A stretch of DNA of 13,863 nt from NCBI GenBank assembly GCA_020057985.1, contig JAGVEU010000382.1:1-13863 (forward strand), given 5' to 3'. The notes under the pieces are model-generated. The model saw only the letters and a program-made list of their open reading frames with translations, did no database searches and was not told the origin of the DNA. This DNA comes from Calditrichota bacterium (lineage in GTDB: Bacteria > Electryoneota > RPQS01). Below are positions 6,609 through 13,863 of the stretch, piece after piece (the stretch's first letter is position 1; every line of letters begins with the position of its first letter). Made by a program: the position numbers and the translations under genes.

Positions 6609-9608
6609 GTGCGGTCGGACCTCCAATGGCTGCGTGACACGGAGACCGCGACCACGGTATCGTTAATCTTCTACAGCGGCCACGGTGATCAGGTCGCGGA
6701 CGACAATGGCGACGAAACTGATGGCCACGATGAGGTCCTGCTCTGCTCCAACTTGAGCTTCATTCGTGACGACGAGTTGAAGACCCTTCTGGACAGCTTT
6801 GAGGGAGCGGTAGTGGTCATCATCGAAGCCTGCTACTCAGGTGGCATGCCCGCCTTGCTTGTGAACAAGACCGGTGATTACGGGCTGACTACCGAATTGT
6901 CCGGCACAAACCGAATCATCATGACGTCAAGTCTAGAAGGCCAATCGTCTCATGGTGCCGCCGGATACTACTCGCTATTCCCCTTATACGTCCTTGCTGG
7001 CTGGGATGGGCCCGCTGATGCCGACCAGGATAACACCATCACGGCAGAGGAGACTTTCAATTACGCCAGTGCGGAAGTCCTAAACTGGATAAATATTCAT
7101 CAACCCGGCTGGATCCAGACGCCCGCGATCTTCGACAACTACCCGGGGGAACTGCCGATTCTGGTGCGCAGCCAGGGTGTGAATCTGCCTCCCGCGGCTC
7201 CGACCAATCCTAACCCTCCGGATGGCCAGTACAGTGTAGTCGCCGATATCGAGTTGCGCTGCACGGTGAGCGATCTCGACAGCTCTCCACTTCTGGTTGG
7301 CTTCTACTGGGATGAAGACACGGTTAGCACATTCATCGGGTTTGACGATAGTGTTGCCAGCGGAGGTCAGGCGGTCATGGCCGTTTCCGGTCTGAGCCCA
7401 TTTACTCACTTCCGATGGCACACAACCGCCAGCGACGGCTTTGAAATCATCGAGTCGGATGTCTGGGAGTTTGATACTGGGCCACAGCCCAATCAACCTC
7501 CAACAGTTGCTTCAGTTCCCTCGCCGGCAATGAATGCCATGAACGTGGACCTCGACATCCCTCTGCAGTGGCATTGCAGTGATCCCGACTCCGCGGACAT
7601 GGTAACTTACCAAGTTTACTTCGGAACTGATTCCACACCGTCTTACGCCGGTTCTGTCGGACCATTCCCGGCGTCCGATAGTGTTCACACTTTCAACATT
7701 CCGCACTTGGACAATAACACATCCTATTACTGGAGAATTGTCGCTACGGATGATCACGCTCATGCGACCACCGGACCGACTTGGCATTTCACTACAATCC
7801 CCAACCGTCCCCCTCAAGTCTCCAATCTTTCTCCGCATGACAGTGCAACCAATGTGAGTCTCAATCCTGAGCTCTGTGTCATGGTTGCGGATCCAGATTC
7901 AGATGCGATTACAGTACGTTTCTACGGATGCGGTCCATCGGCATCTTTCACCACGAATTCGGAAGCGGAGTGGGATGTAGGCACTTACGGCGACTCCACA
8001 ACAACCGATGGCAGCGGTACTCTTCAGTTGGCGTATGACCTATCTTTCTATGGGAATGGAACTCAAGATACGATTATTTCCACAAACACCCAGTTGTCCA
8101 CGGACAGGAATTATCACAATCTTACGATACAATCCGGTCGTACACTCGATGTAGCAGGTCACATTATCCGAGTATCAGGGACTCTGCTCAACTATGGAAC
8201 GATTACGGACAACATTTCAGGCGGCGTCGGTGGTCCCGGCGGTGCCAGTGGCAGAGGCCAGGATCCATGGCAAGACTCCACTCCACATGGTCCAACGGAT
8301 CCGGAGCCGGGACAGGCCGGAGGATCGGGTCAGGCGTCATCAGTTCCCCAAGCTGGTCACGGAGGATCTGGTGGCGGCGGAGGCGGTGGTGGAGGAGGAG
8401 CATGGTGGAATCTCGGTGTAGCCGATGCCGACGGTGGCAACGGTGGTAGCGGAGGAGCTGGAGGACGGGGCGGCGGATACGTGAGGATCTATGCATACAA
8501 TCTTGACAACCGAAGCGTGATCCACGCGGATGGACAAAATGGATCTAATGGATCTAATGGAACGAACGGAGAGCACACGGACTGGGGTATTCCCGCAAAA
8601 GACCTTGCCGGCGGTGGTGGCGGTGGTGGTGGTAAAGGAACCGGCGGCAATGGTGGAACCGTTCAAGTGTTCTATTTCAACATGGTGAATGCGGGAACCA
8701 CACGTGCCCTTGCCGGAAGTGGTGGAACTAATGGAACGGGTGGCAGTGGATCATGCTTGCACCATGGTGTGGCAAGCGGTGATCATGCTGCCGGAGCGTC
8801 AGGTGGTCAAGGCGGCACAGGTGATGGCGGAACAGGTGAACATCGCAACGGTTACTGCAGCACGAACGGTGAGAATGGAAACAATCCGGCCGTACCCGTC
8901 AATGGGCATGTCTATGTCAACCAGTATCGCTACTTCTCATCTGGGACCTATGAGTCAGCTACCTTTGACGCACATACATTAGTAAATTGGACAACGGCTG
9001 AGATCACAGGCTTCTCACCAAGTGGAACCACTACAGTCGCTAAATACGGCGAGAATGTGACTGGCACGTGGAGATGGTATGACGACATAGCCTCTGTCCC
9101 CGATTCCCGTTACTTCCGTTTTCGGATCACGATGACAAGCACTAACCATATATCAACTCCAACGGTTGACAGAATCGTGATCAGTAGCGTCGGACGAGAT
9201 TCTCTGCTATGCATCCTAAATAATGTGACCAGCGGAGATACCGCGTGTCATGTGTGGGCTGGTCTTGCGTCTGACTCGACCTATCATTGGAGAGCGGAAG
9301 CTTATGATGGGCATGTAACAACCGGATCTCCGGTATGGTCATTCACCACTGTTGTTTGTGATACGGTTGCTGTGAATGATGTAACTGTCCACAGACAAGG
9401 CAGTTGCATCAATATCGTCTGGTCTTCCCCTGAAGGATTCAGTGGAACTTACTCGATCTACGAGGGCACACCGTATGGCACCTGGAATCCGATCCCGTTG
9501 GCCACAGGCATTCAGCCGGTTGCAGGTCCAAATGCGATGCTCTATATTGACCCACTCATCGCAGGATTTGGCACAAAGTTCTATTATGTTGTTTCGATTT
9601 GTCCGTAA
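6609..9608 (+). CDS. Giant secreted caspase-like protein, C-terminal part: C14 catalytic core, FN3-like repeats, glycine-rich block
   Basis: 999 residues counted from GTG 6609, although the same frame is already coding from 6588, so that start is nominal. Residues 1-185 complete a C14/metacaspase-like peptidase: catalytic His25 in 'FYSGHGDQ', an acidic 'DDNGDETDGHDE' stretch, and Cys75 in 'IEACYSGG'. 'DADQDNTITAEETFNY' is an EF-hand-like, possibly calcium-binding, loop. Ig/FN3-like repeats follow from about 197 ('PPAAPTNPNPPDGQ', 'YQVYFGTDSTPSY', 'SYYWRIVATDDHAHATTGP'). A third repeat is split by about 422 codons that hold a beta-rich domain, a glycine-rich collagen-like block (about 537-760) and a second beta-rich domain. 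The repeat then resumes at 'GRDSLLCI' and ends 'SPVWSFTT'. A final FN3-like unit ends at 'FYYVVSICP'. There is no sorting domain. Without the upstream part it has no signal peptide, so function needs the whole frame 4335-9608. Confidence 0.9.
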   Translation: MRSDLQWLRDTETATTVSLIFYSGHGDQVADDNGDETDGHDEVLLCSNLSFIRDDELKTLLDSFEGAVVVIIEACYSGGMPALLVNKTGDYGLTTELSGTNRIIMTSSLEGQSSHGAAGYYSLFPLYVLAGWDGPADADQDNTITAEETFNYASAEVLNWINIHQPGWIQTPAIFDNYPGELPILVRSQGVNLPPAAPTNPNPPDGQYSVVADIELRCTVSDLDSSPLLVGFYWDEDTVSTFIGFDDSVASGGQAVMAVSGLSPFTHFRWHTTASDGFEIIESDVWEFDTGPQPNQPPTVASVPSPAMNAMNVDLDIPLQWHCSDPDSADMVTYQVYFGTDSTPSYAGSVGPFPASDSVHTFNIPHLDNNTSYYWRIVATDDHAHATTGPTWHFTTIPNRPPQVSNLSPHDSATNVSLNPELCVMVADPDSDAITVRFYGCGPSASFTTNSEAEWDVGTYGDSTTTDGSGTLQLAYDLSFYGNGTQDTIISTNTQLSTDRNYHNLTIQSGRTLDVAGHIIRVSGTLLNYGTITDNISGGVGGPGGASGRGQDPWQDSTPHGPTDPEPGQAGGSGQASSVPQAGHGGSGGGGGGGGGGAWWNLGVADADGGNGGSGGAGGRGGGYVRIYAYNLDNRSVIHADGQNGSNGSNGTNGEHTDWGIPAKDLAGGGGGGGGKGTGGNGGTVQVFYFNMVNAGTTRALAGSGGTNGTGGSGSCLHHGVASGDHAAGASGGQGGTGDGGTGEHRNGYCSTNGENGNNPAVPVNGHVYVNQYRYFSSGTYESATFDAHTLVNWTTAEITGFSPSGTTTVAKYGENVTGTWRWYDDIASVPDSRYFRFRITMTSTNHISTPTVDRIVISSVGRDSLLCILNNVTSGDTACHVWAGLASDSTYHWRAEAYDGHVTTGSPVWSFTTVVCDTVAVNDVTVHRQGSCINIVWSSPEGFSGTYSIYEGTPYGTWNPIPLATGIQPVAGPNAMLYIDPLIAGFGTKFYYVVSICP
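8215..8900 (+). repeat. Glycine-rich low-complexity tract
   Basis: Repeated GGN/GGT/GGA codons encode runs such as 'GGSGGGGGGGGGG' and 'AGGGGGGGGKGTGGNGG'. The tract includes a perfect 9-bp tandem GGATCTAAT (8541-8549, 8550-8558) with a third degenerate copy (GGAACGAAC) that encodes 'GSNGSNGTN'. It is probably a flexible or polyglycine-II-like surface segment. Confidence 0.8.
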
Positions 9609-9856
9609 CCATATTTTGTATTTCTGCTGCCGTGCATGGTCGGCGAGAATAAATGCATTGATCTTTGAACTTCTCCCCGTGGGCTGGACAGTGATTCAAT
9701 TGATGGTTAGATTGTATGGGAACGAAGAAAGGAACGGGATATTTAGGATGAGACGCGTCATCTGTGCGGAGTTTACGTAAGCCGTTGTGGTGAAAGCGTT
9801 GTTGGGAGAGAGCCGGGTCAAGGTGGCCAAGAAGCATGCTCTCATGGAGAACAAAG

Positions 9857-10921
9857 ATGGAGAGCACCAGTATGCGGCGATATAGCAAGATTCTTCAACA
9901 GGACACTCGAGGGATCATTCTGCTTCTCCTATTGTGTTCGATAGGTCTGCCCTGTCTTGCATCTCCGGCGTTCCAAAGGAGAGGTCCACACACTCTTGAT
10001 GACCCACTGGGCGAGCGATACGAAGTTGATCAGACGTGGGGATTCCGATATCAGTTCGGTCGAGTAGCGCGCAAGATCGCTGCGGACGACTCGGGATACG
10101 TACACATGACGTACATGTGCTACCTGAGCCAATCCTCGAATCTCAGACACGTGTTCTACAATGGTTGGGATCCGACGACCCGAGCATTTATCTTCCCGCA
10201 AAGCGCTCTGGTGGACGCGATGTCGCGGGCTGGATATCCTTGTCTGGTCACACTCGCCTCAGGCTGGTGCTTCCCCGCCTATCATTGCATGGTGGGTCAA
10301 TACTGGCGTTGCGGCATCGCCATAGACTACATGCCGCGGATAGGAGCTTTCACGACGACGTACCCATCCTCGCCAATTGGCGATGATATAGAATTCCTCT
10401 GGCCTCATGCAGCAATTGGTCGCGACAGCACGCTGCACATGGTCTGTCTGCGACAGCAGGGATCTCCGCCGGAAGAATATTTCTTATTTTGCTATGCTCA
10501 GGGACATCCGAACTGGGACGAGGAGGGACACGGGCTGGGAATTGTCTGGGATACCGTGGGGGCAACGGGCGAGTACGCGTGTTTGGATACCGTGCCGGGC
10601 TACTCGGGTTTGGATGTCACCTGTTCTCCTTTGAATGATCGTGTCGTGGTCTCGTATCTGCGCGCGGACGATCCGCTTCTTGCGACCGACCATAACTTGT
10701 GGATTCGGATTTCGGAAGACGGCGGTCACAACTGGCCTGATCCGGTGAACGTCACAACGTTCGCACCCGAAGACACGTTTCGTGCGTACATGGATTGTTC
10801 GACCATCTTTGACCGCTCCGGTGACTTCCACGTTGCTTTCGTTGCTTCTCGTGTGCTTGAATTCCCCAATGATGACTATGTGGTTTGGTCGCGCAGCTTT
10901 CAACTCCGTTCACAGCAGTAA
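9857..10921 (+). CDS. Secreted BNR/sialidase-fold-like beta-propeller protein
   Basis: 354 residues from ATG 9857, chosen for GGAGA (9846-9850) six bases upstream. An ATG at 9872 with GGAG (9859-9862) nine bases before it is almost as good; the ATG at 9836 has weaker support. A signal peptide is visible ('GIILLLLLCSIGLPCLA', about 19-35). The body has propeller-type strands repeating the idea of 'DDSGYVHMTY', 'GRDSTLHMVCL' and 'DRSGDFHVAFV', plus an Asp-box-like motif 'SEDGGHNW' (286-293). This is typical of BNR/sialidase-fold proteins. I see no convincing catalytic set of a true sialidase, so binding or an unknown hydrolase role is equally possible. It ends abruptly at 'SRSFQLRSQQ' with no sorting domain, which may reflect truncation. 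The 248 bases upstream (9609-9856) hold no gene I can support. Confidence 0.75.
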   Translation: MESTSMRRYSKILQQDTRGIILLLLLCSIGLPCLASPAFQRRGPHTLDDPLGERYEVDQTWGFRYQFGRVARKIAADDSGYVHMTYMCYLSQSSNLRHVFYNGWDPTTRAFIFPQSALVDAMSRAGYPCLVTLASGWCFPAYHCMVGQYWRCGIAIDYMPRIGAFTTTYPSSPIGDDIEFLWPHAAIGRDSTLHMVCLRQQGSPPEEYFLFCYAQGHPNWDEEGHGLGIVWDTVGATGEYACLDTVPGYSGLDVTCSPLNDRVVVSYLRADDPLLATDHNLWIRISEDGGHNWPDPVNVTTFAPEDTFRAYMDCSTIFDRSGDFHVAFVASRVLEFPNDDYVVWSRSFQLRSQQ

Positions 10922-11365
10922 ATACTCACACAACTAATCAGGCATAACTCATCGTGCGAGGACTGTAAGTCCGGTGTAAGATTCTGGCGGCATTGACGAT
11001 GATTATAATACTGGCAGAGCAGACCAAGCAGCCGATGATCTATCCGTTTCGCAAAACAAAGCGTGATGCTGTGCCATCGAATAACGAAGATAGAATGTCA
11101 GCAGGAAGTTGATGATGTCAAGTGTAACAGTATCACCAGCCACAAGATAGGAGGAACACAATAAGAACAACCTATTCCCAATTCATTACGTTGTTTTCGT
11201 GAATGTTTTCGCAAAGGCTCCCAGCATGGAAAGGTGGGATATTGGAGATCAGAGGTATTTCTTTCTACGGAACGGAATTACAAGACCAGTCCAAATTCCG
11301 TTCTGTGTAAGTAAATTTACTGACTGGAATCATACTTTACAACTAAAGAACAATCGGAGGTTATT
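10922..11365. other. Intergenic region with an orphan ribosome site and a hairpin
   Basis: A 444-base gap. It holds a perfect AGGAGG at 11149-11154 without a usable start codon at the right distance, an open frame from there that ends in an ATGA overlap with the next gene, and a long hairpin at 11267-11306. TATAAT occurs at 11004-11009 without a spaced -35. No intrinsic terminator follows the gene that ends at 10921. Confidence 0.6.
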
Positions 11366-11369
11366 ATGA
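11161..11369 (+). pseudogene. Possible eroded small ORF with a lost start codon
   Basis: AGGAGG (11149-11154) and a six-base spacer lead to ATAAGAAC, where ATGAAGAAC would be expected. Frame 3 is open from there through 'KNNLFPIHYVVFVNVFAKA' and 'MERWDIGDQRYFFLRNG' to TGA 11367-11369, which overlaps the next ATG as ATGA. One missing G would explain the lost start. Against it, no family is recognisable and a hairpin lies inside the frame. An internal start at ATG 11226 would give 47 residues. Confidence 0.22.
11267..11306 (+). promoter_or_regulatory. Long hairpin upstream of the propeller/beta-helix gene
   Basis: GAACGGAATT (11270-11279) pairs perfectly with AATTCCGTTC (11294-11303). Three more pairs outside (A-T, C-G, G·U) give about 13 pairs around a 14-base loop. 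No T tract follows. It lies 60 bases before the ATG at 11366, so a leader structure or a regulator site are the likeliest readings. Confidence 0.5.
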
Positions 11370-13863
11370 AAGGCAGAATGGTTTTGGTGATCGCAATGAG
11401 TGCGGTTTTGATTGTAGCGTTTTATGCTACCCAGAGCTACGGGCAATGCAATCAGCTTGTTCGACTCTGGGGCGGCGGCAATAACAGCGCCGACGCATTC
11501 TACTCGGCGACAGCCACTTGGGACGGCGGGGTGGTGTTGGTCGGCTACACGTCCAGCTTCGACGGAAGCGACAAAGACGTTCTTTTGGTCAAGGTTAATG
11601 CTTGCGGCGACACGTTATGGCGAAGGACCTTGGGCGGCAGTGACAATGAAGAAGCGTTCTCCGTTATCCAGACGCATGATCATGGGTTGGTTATTACGGG
11701 GTATACCCACAGCTACCCAACAGCGCAGTACAACCTGCTGCTCGCAAAATTCAGTTCAGCAGGAACTCACTTGTGGACAACAACTGTTCGGCGGGAACGG
11801 GAGTCGGTTGCAGAGCCTGCATTGGACTTCTGGGGTTATGCGGTGATCGAAGATGCAGCGTACAATTTGGTGGTCACAGGCTACATTTACCGTTCCACCC
11901 TGACAAGAAAGTCCCTTCTTTTGGCGAGGTTCAACCAGAACGGGACTTATCTCGGACTGCGCGAAGTGGCAAACTCCGTGAGCGTCAACTGGGACTACGT
12001 TGGCTACGCGGTGGCGGTGAGGTCCGATGGGGATGGTTACCTTGCGGCCGGGTATGTGTACGGGAGCAGTATCGGCCAGGATATCTTTCTAGCCAGGTTC
12101 AATTCGACTGGCGACCTCGTTGGGCACAAGTGGATCGCGCAAGATGGCCAGCCCGAGCTCGTGAACGCCTTGATCAGGCTGTCTGACGGCAGTCATGTTC
12201 TCACAGGGGTCAGCGCCGATAGCCTCGTCGTGTTCCGACTCACGCAGGATTTCGAACCTAACGAGTTTCGGCAGAAGATACAAAGCGGGAGCACCGTGGG
12301 GCACTCCGTCATTCGCACATCTGACGGAGGTTTTGTCGTAGCAGGATCCATTTTCAGCGACATCCTATTGAGTAAGTGGAATTCCAACGGCGATTGGCTC
12401 TGGACTCGGTGCTATGGGACTTCTGGAACCGAGGCGGGACAGGCAGTTGCACCAGATAGCTACGGTTGTCTTTGGGTTGCAGGCGCTGCCAACAGCACGG
12501 TCTGGTCCACCCACGGGACTGATGCGCTGCTCATGAAGTGCGACGAGAATGGTTTTAGCTGCGTAGATACCCTGATTGCACCAAGTGCAAGGGACTGGGG
12601 CTACCAGAGGGGCGAGTACGACGGGACCAACGATGGGACTCCTTTGGAGATCCGTCATTCCCCGTGGACACCCGACATCCTTGGTCCTGAGCTCCGTCAG
12701 GTCACTGTTTGCAGGAGTCGGCTCATTGTCTGTCCCGACGGTTCGGGGACTTTCCCAAACATCCAAGCCGCCATCAATTGCGCTCAGAATGGCGATACAG
12801 TCTTGCTCTGTAATGGCACCTTCACCGGCGTCGGCAACCGTAACATTGACTTCCTTGGCAAGGCCATCGTGGTCATGTCCCAGAGCGGAAATCCCGACTT
12901 GTGCATCATTGACTGCGACGGTCTCGGGCGTGGGTTCTATTTTCACTCAGGCGAAGATGCCACATCGGTGTTACAAGGGGTTACTGTTGCCAATGGACAT
13001 GTGTCGTCACACACGTATGGTGGAGGTGTGCATTGCAACAACGGTTCGTCGCCTACTTTTAGAAATTGTATAATCACAGGTTGCAGCGCAGGGGGCGGTG
13101 GTGGAGTGGATTGCCGCGGTGCTTCTTCGCCGCACTTTTACAATTGCACCATTAGCCACAATAGCGCATCCAGTGGTGGTGGAGTATTCTGCTCCAACTC
13201 CTCACCAACTCTCAACACCTGCATTATTTCCTTTTCTATTTCTGGAGGAGGAATTTGCTTCACAGGGAGCCCCAATGCGGCAGTGCAGTACTGCGATGTC
13301 TACGGCAACGTGGACAGCAACTTCTGTGGACAGGTACCCGACGCCATCGGCATCTCCTGTTGCTTGAATTACAACGGCGACTCCTGCGACGTTTACTCCA
13401 ACATCTCCTGCGATCCGCTGTTCTTGGGTATCACACCGGGAGGCTATAACCTTGGTGCGTTGTCGCCGTGCATTGATACAGGTGATCCGATCTTGCCTCT
13501 CGATCCAGATGGGACGATTGCCGATATGGGCGCCTCTTACTTCCATCACAGTCCTCCGCAGCCACCACCCAATGATACTTGGGAGAACGCAACGCCTCTG
13601 ACGGCGCCACAACCGGGCGACTCCCTGATCGTCGCGGGATCCACGCTGCTGGCGGACATGACTTGCCGCGATTCATGTGACTTTGTTTCCGAGAGCCCCG
13701 ATGTGTTCTATTCGATCACGCTGGCCGACCCCACCAAGATTGAGATGAAACTCGAAGGAGGAGCCTGCAAACGTGACATGCATATTTCGGTTTATCATGA
13801 AGAACCGGCGTGCGTGCAACCCGCGCTGTTGTGTAACGATGACTGGACCAACTTCCAGCCGCG
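11366..13863 (+). CDS. Secreted mosaic protein: propeller-like repeats, right-handed beta-helix, PPC-like domain (3' end beyond the window)
   Basis: The frame is open for 832 codons from ATG 11366 to the window edge without a stop. CGGAGG (11355-11360) precedes the ATG by five bases. A signal peptide is clear ('MVLVIAMSAVLIVAFYATQ', cleavage near 'SYGQ'). Residues about 28-440 are repeated propeller-type units, recognisable by 'LVKVNACGDTLWRRTLGG', 'GLVITGYTHSY', 'LLARFNQNGTY', 'DGDGYLAAGYVY' and 'SDGGFVVAGS'. From about 453 a right-handed beta-helix starts ('CPDGSGTFPNIQAAINCAQN', 'GDTVLLCNGTF') and continues with Cys- and Asn-rich rungs ('SSPTFRNCIITGCSAGGGGG', 'SSPHFYNCTISHNSASSGGG') to about 722, ending in the typical 'LGALSPCIDTGDP'. 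Residues from 736 ('NDTWENATPL', 'DVFYSITLADPTKIEMKLEG') resemble a bacterial pre-peptidase C-terminal (PPC) domain. A role in surface glycan binding or cleavage is inferred; no catalytic residues are identified. A sorting domain may follow off-window. Confidence 0.88.
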   Translation, partial: MKGRMVLVIAMSAVLIVAFYATQSYGQCNQLVRLWGGGNNSADAFYSATATWDGGVVLVGYTSSFDGSDKDVLLVKVNACGDTLWRRTLGGSDNEEAFSVIQTHDHGLVITGYTHSYPTAQYNLLLAKFSSAGTHLWTTTVRRERESVAEPALDFWGYAVIEDAAYNLVVTGYIYRSTLTRKSLLLARFNQNGTYLGLREVANSVSVNWDYVGYAVAVRSDGDGYLAAGYVYGSSIGQDIFLARFNSTGDLVGHKWIAQDGQPELVNALIRLSDGSHVLTGVSADSLVVFRLTQDFEPNEFRQKIQSGSTVGHSVIRTSDGGFVVAGSIFSDILLSKWNSNGDWLWTRCYGTSGTEAGQAVAPDSYGCLWVAGAANSTVWSTHGTDALLMKCDENGFSCVDTLIAPSARDWGYQRGEYDGTNDGTPLEIRHSPWTPDILGPELRQVTVCRSRLIVCPDGSGTFPNIQAAINCAQNGDTVLLCNGTFTGVGNRNIDFLGKAIVVMSQSGNPDLCIIDCDGLGRGFYFHSGEDATSVLQGVTVANGHVSSHTYGGGVHCNNGSSPTFRNCIITGCSAGGGGGVDCRGASSPHFYNCTISHNSASSGGGVFCSNSSPTLNTCIISFSISGGGICFTGSPNAAVQYCDVYGNVDSNFCGQVPDAIGISCCLNYNGDSCDVYSNISCDPLFLGITPGGYNLGALSPCIDTGDPILPLDPDGTIADMGASYFHHSPPQPPPNDTWENATPLTAPQPGDSLIVAGSTLLADMTCRDSCDFVSESPDVFYSITLADPTKIEMKLEGGACKRDMHISVYHEEPACVQPALLCNDDWTNFQP

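Noticed and set aside
6609..6611. GTG as the real start of a separate gene
   Set aside because: The seven codons before it, back to the TGA, continue the caspase-like domain in frame, and the product would lack a signal peptide.
6588..6640. Bacterial SECIS element after the TGA
   Set aside because: Only a weak four-pair stem (CCGA 6601-6604 / TCGG 6615-6618) with a ten-base loop is visible, and the TGA is not at the catalytic residue, so I do not call selenocysteine.
8541..8567. Short tandem repeats as a CRISPR-like array or phase-variable tract
   Set aside because: Only two perfect 9-bp copies, in frame and encoding Gly-Ser-Asn; copy change by whole units would not switch the frame.
8203..8666. 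Antisense ORFs rich in His/Arg/Ser and Thr/Ser over the glycine-rich block
   Set aside because: Low-complexity GGN codons on the + strand produce open, biased antisense frames; these are artefacts of composition.
10993..11009. TTGACG and TATAAT as a sigma-70 promoter
   Set aside because: The spacing is five bases instead of about seventeen, and no transcript start context supports it.
12365..12946. 193-codon antisense ORF
   Set aside because: It lies wholly inside the well-supported + strand propeller/beta-helix gene, has no domain or ribosome site I can recognise, and fits a compositional shadow.
12576..13073. 165-codon + strand ORF in another frame
   Set aside because: It overlaps the beta-helix coding frame, which shows clear rung repeats; this frame shows none.

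Overview
The window looks like part of a chromosome from an uncultivated bacterium of the Fibrobacterota-Chlorobiota-Bacteroidota-like assemblage or a neighbouring candidate phylum (Zixibacteria, KSB1, Electryoneota and similar). This is an inference. It rests on a C-terminal 'YSLMQNFPNPFN...' sorting-type domain, many large secreted mosaic proteins (PKD, FN3-like, InlB-like, beta-helix, BNR), and a frame-level GC near 50%. All genes lie on the + strand. I see no rRNA, tRNA, CRISPR array or insertion sequence.

Layout: (1) 1-2670 is a signalling operon. It holds the 3' end of a CHAT-domain protease gene with the catalytic His and Cys present, an ECF-like sigma factor gene, and a membrane zf-HC2 anti-sigma factor with cytoplasm-distal TPRs, followed by a strong intrinsic terminator at 2636-2670. 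The sigma gene carries a clear frameshift at about 1523 that displaces region 4 into another frame. (2) 2671-3003 is non-coding, with a short ORF behind a strong Shine-Dalgarno and two consecutive perfect dyads (2885-2900, 2921-2938). (3) 3004-4188 is a secreted DNRLRE-PKD protein with a T9SS-type C-terminal domain. (4) 4335-9608 is one continuous frame of about 1,757 codons interrupted by a single in-frame TGA at 6585-6587. It encodes a giant secreted protein with duplicated InlB-like/PKD modules, a caspase-like (C14) peptidase whose His and Cys are both present, FN3-like repeats, and a glycine-rich block nested inside one FN3-like repeat. (5) 9857-10921 is a secreted BNR/sialidase-fold-like protein. 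(6) 10922-11365 is non-coding or eroded sequence with an orphan Shine-Dalgarno and a hairpin. (7) 11366 to the window end is a long open secreted protein (propeller-like repeats, then a right-handed beta-helix, then a PPC-like domain) that continues past the window.

How they may work together: the cytoplasmic CHAT protease, sigma factor and membrane anti-sigma form a compact cassette in which proteolysis could release the sigma factor. The downstream secreted proteins, one with its own caspase-fold peptidase, are candidates for its regulon or simply neighbours. At least two of the genes are broken as read (sigma frameshift, C14 stop). The locus is therefore decaying, recoded at specific points, or affected by sequence errors, and raw reads would decide.
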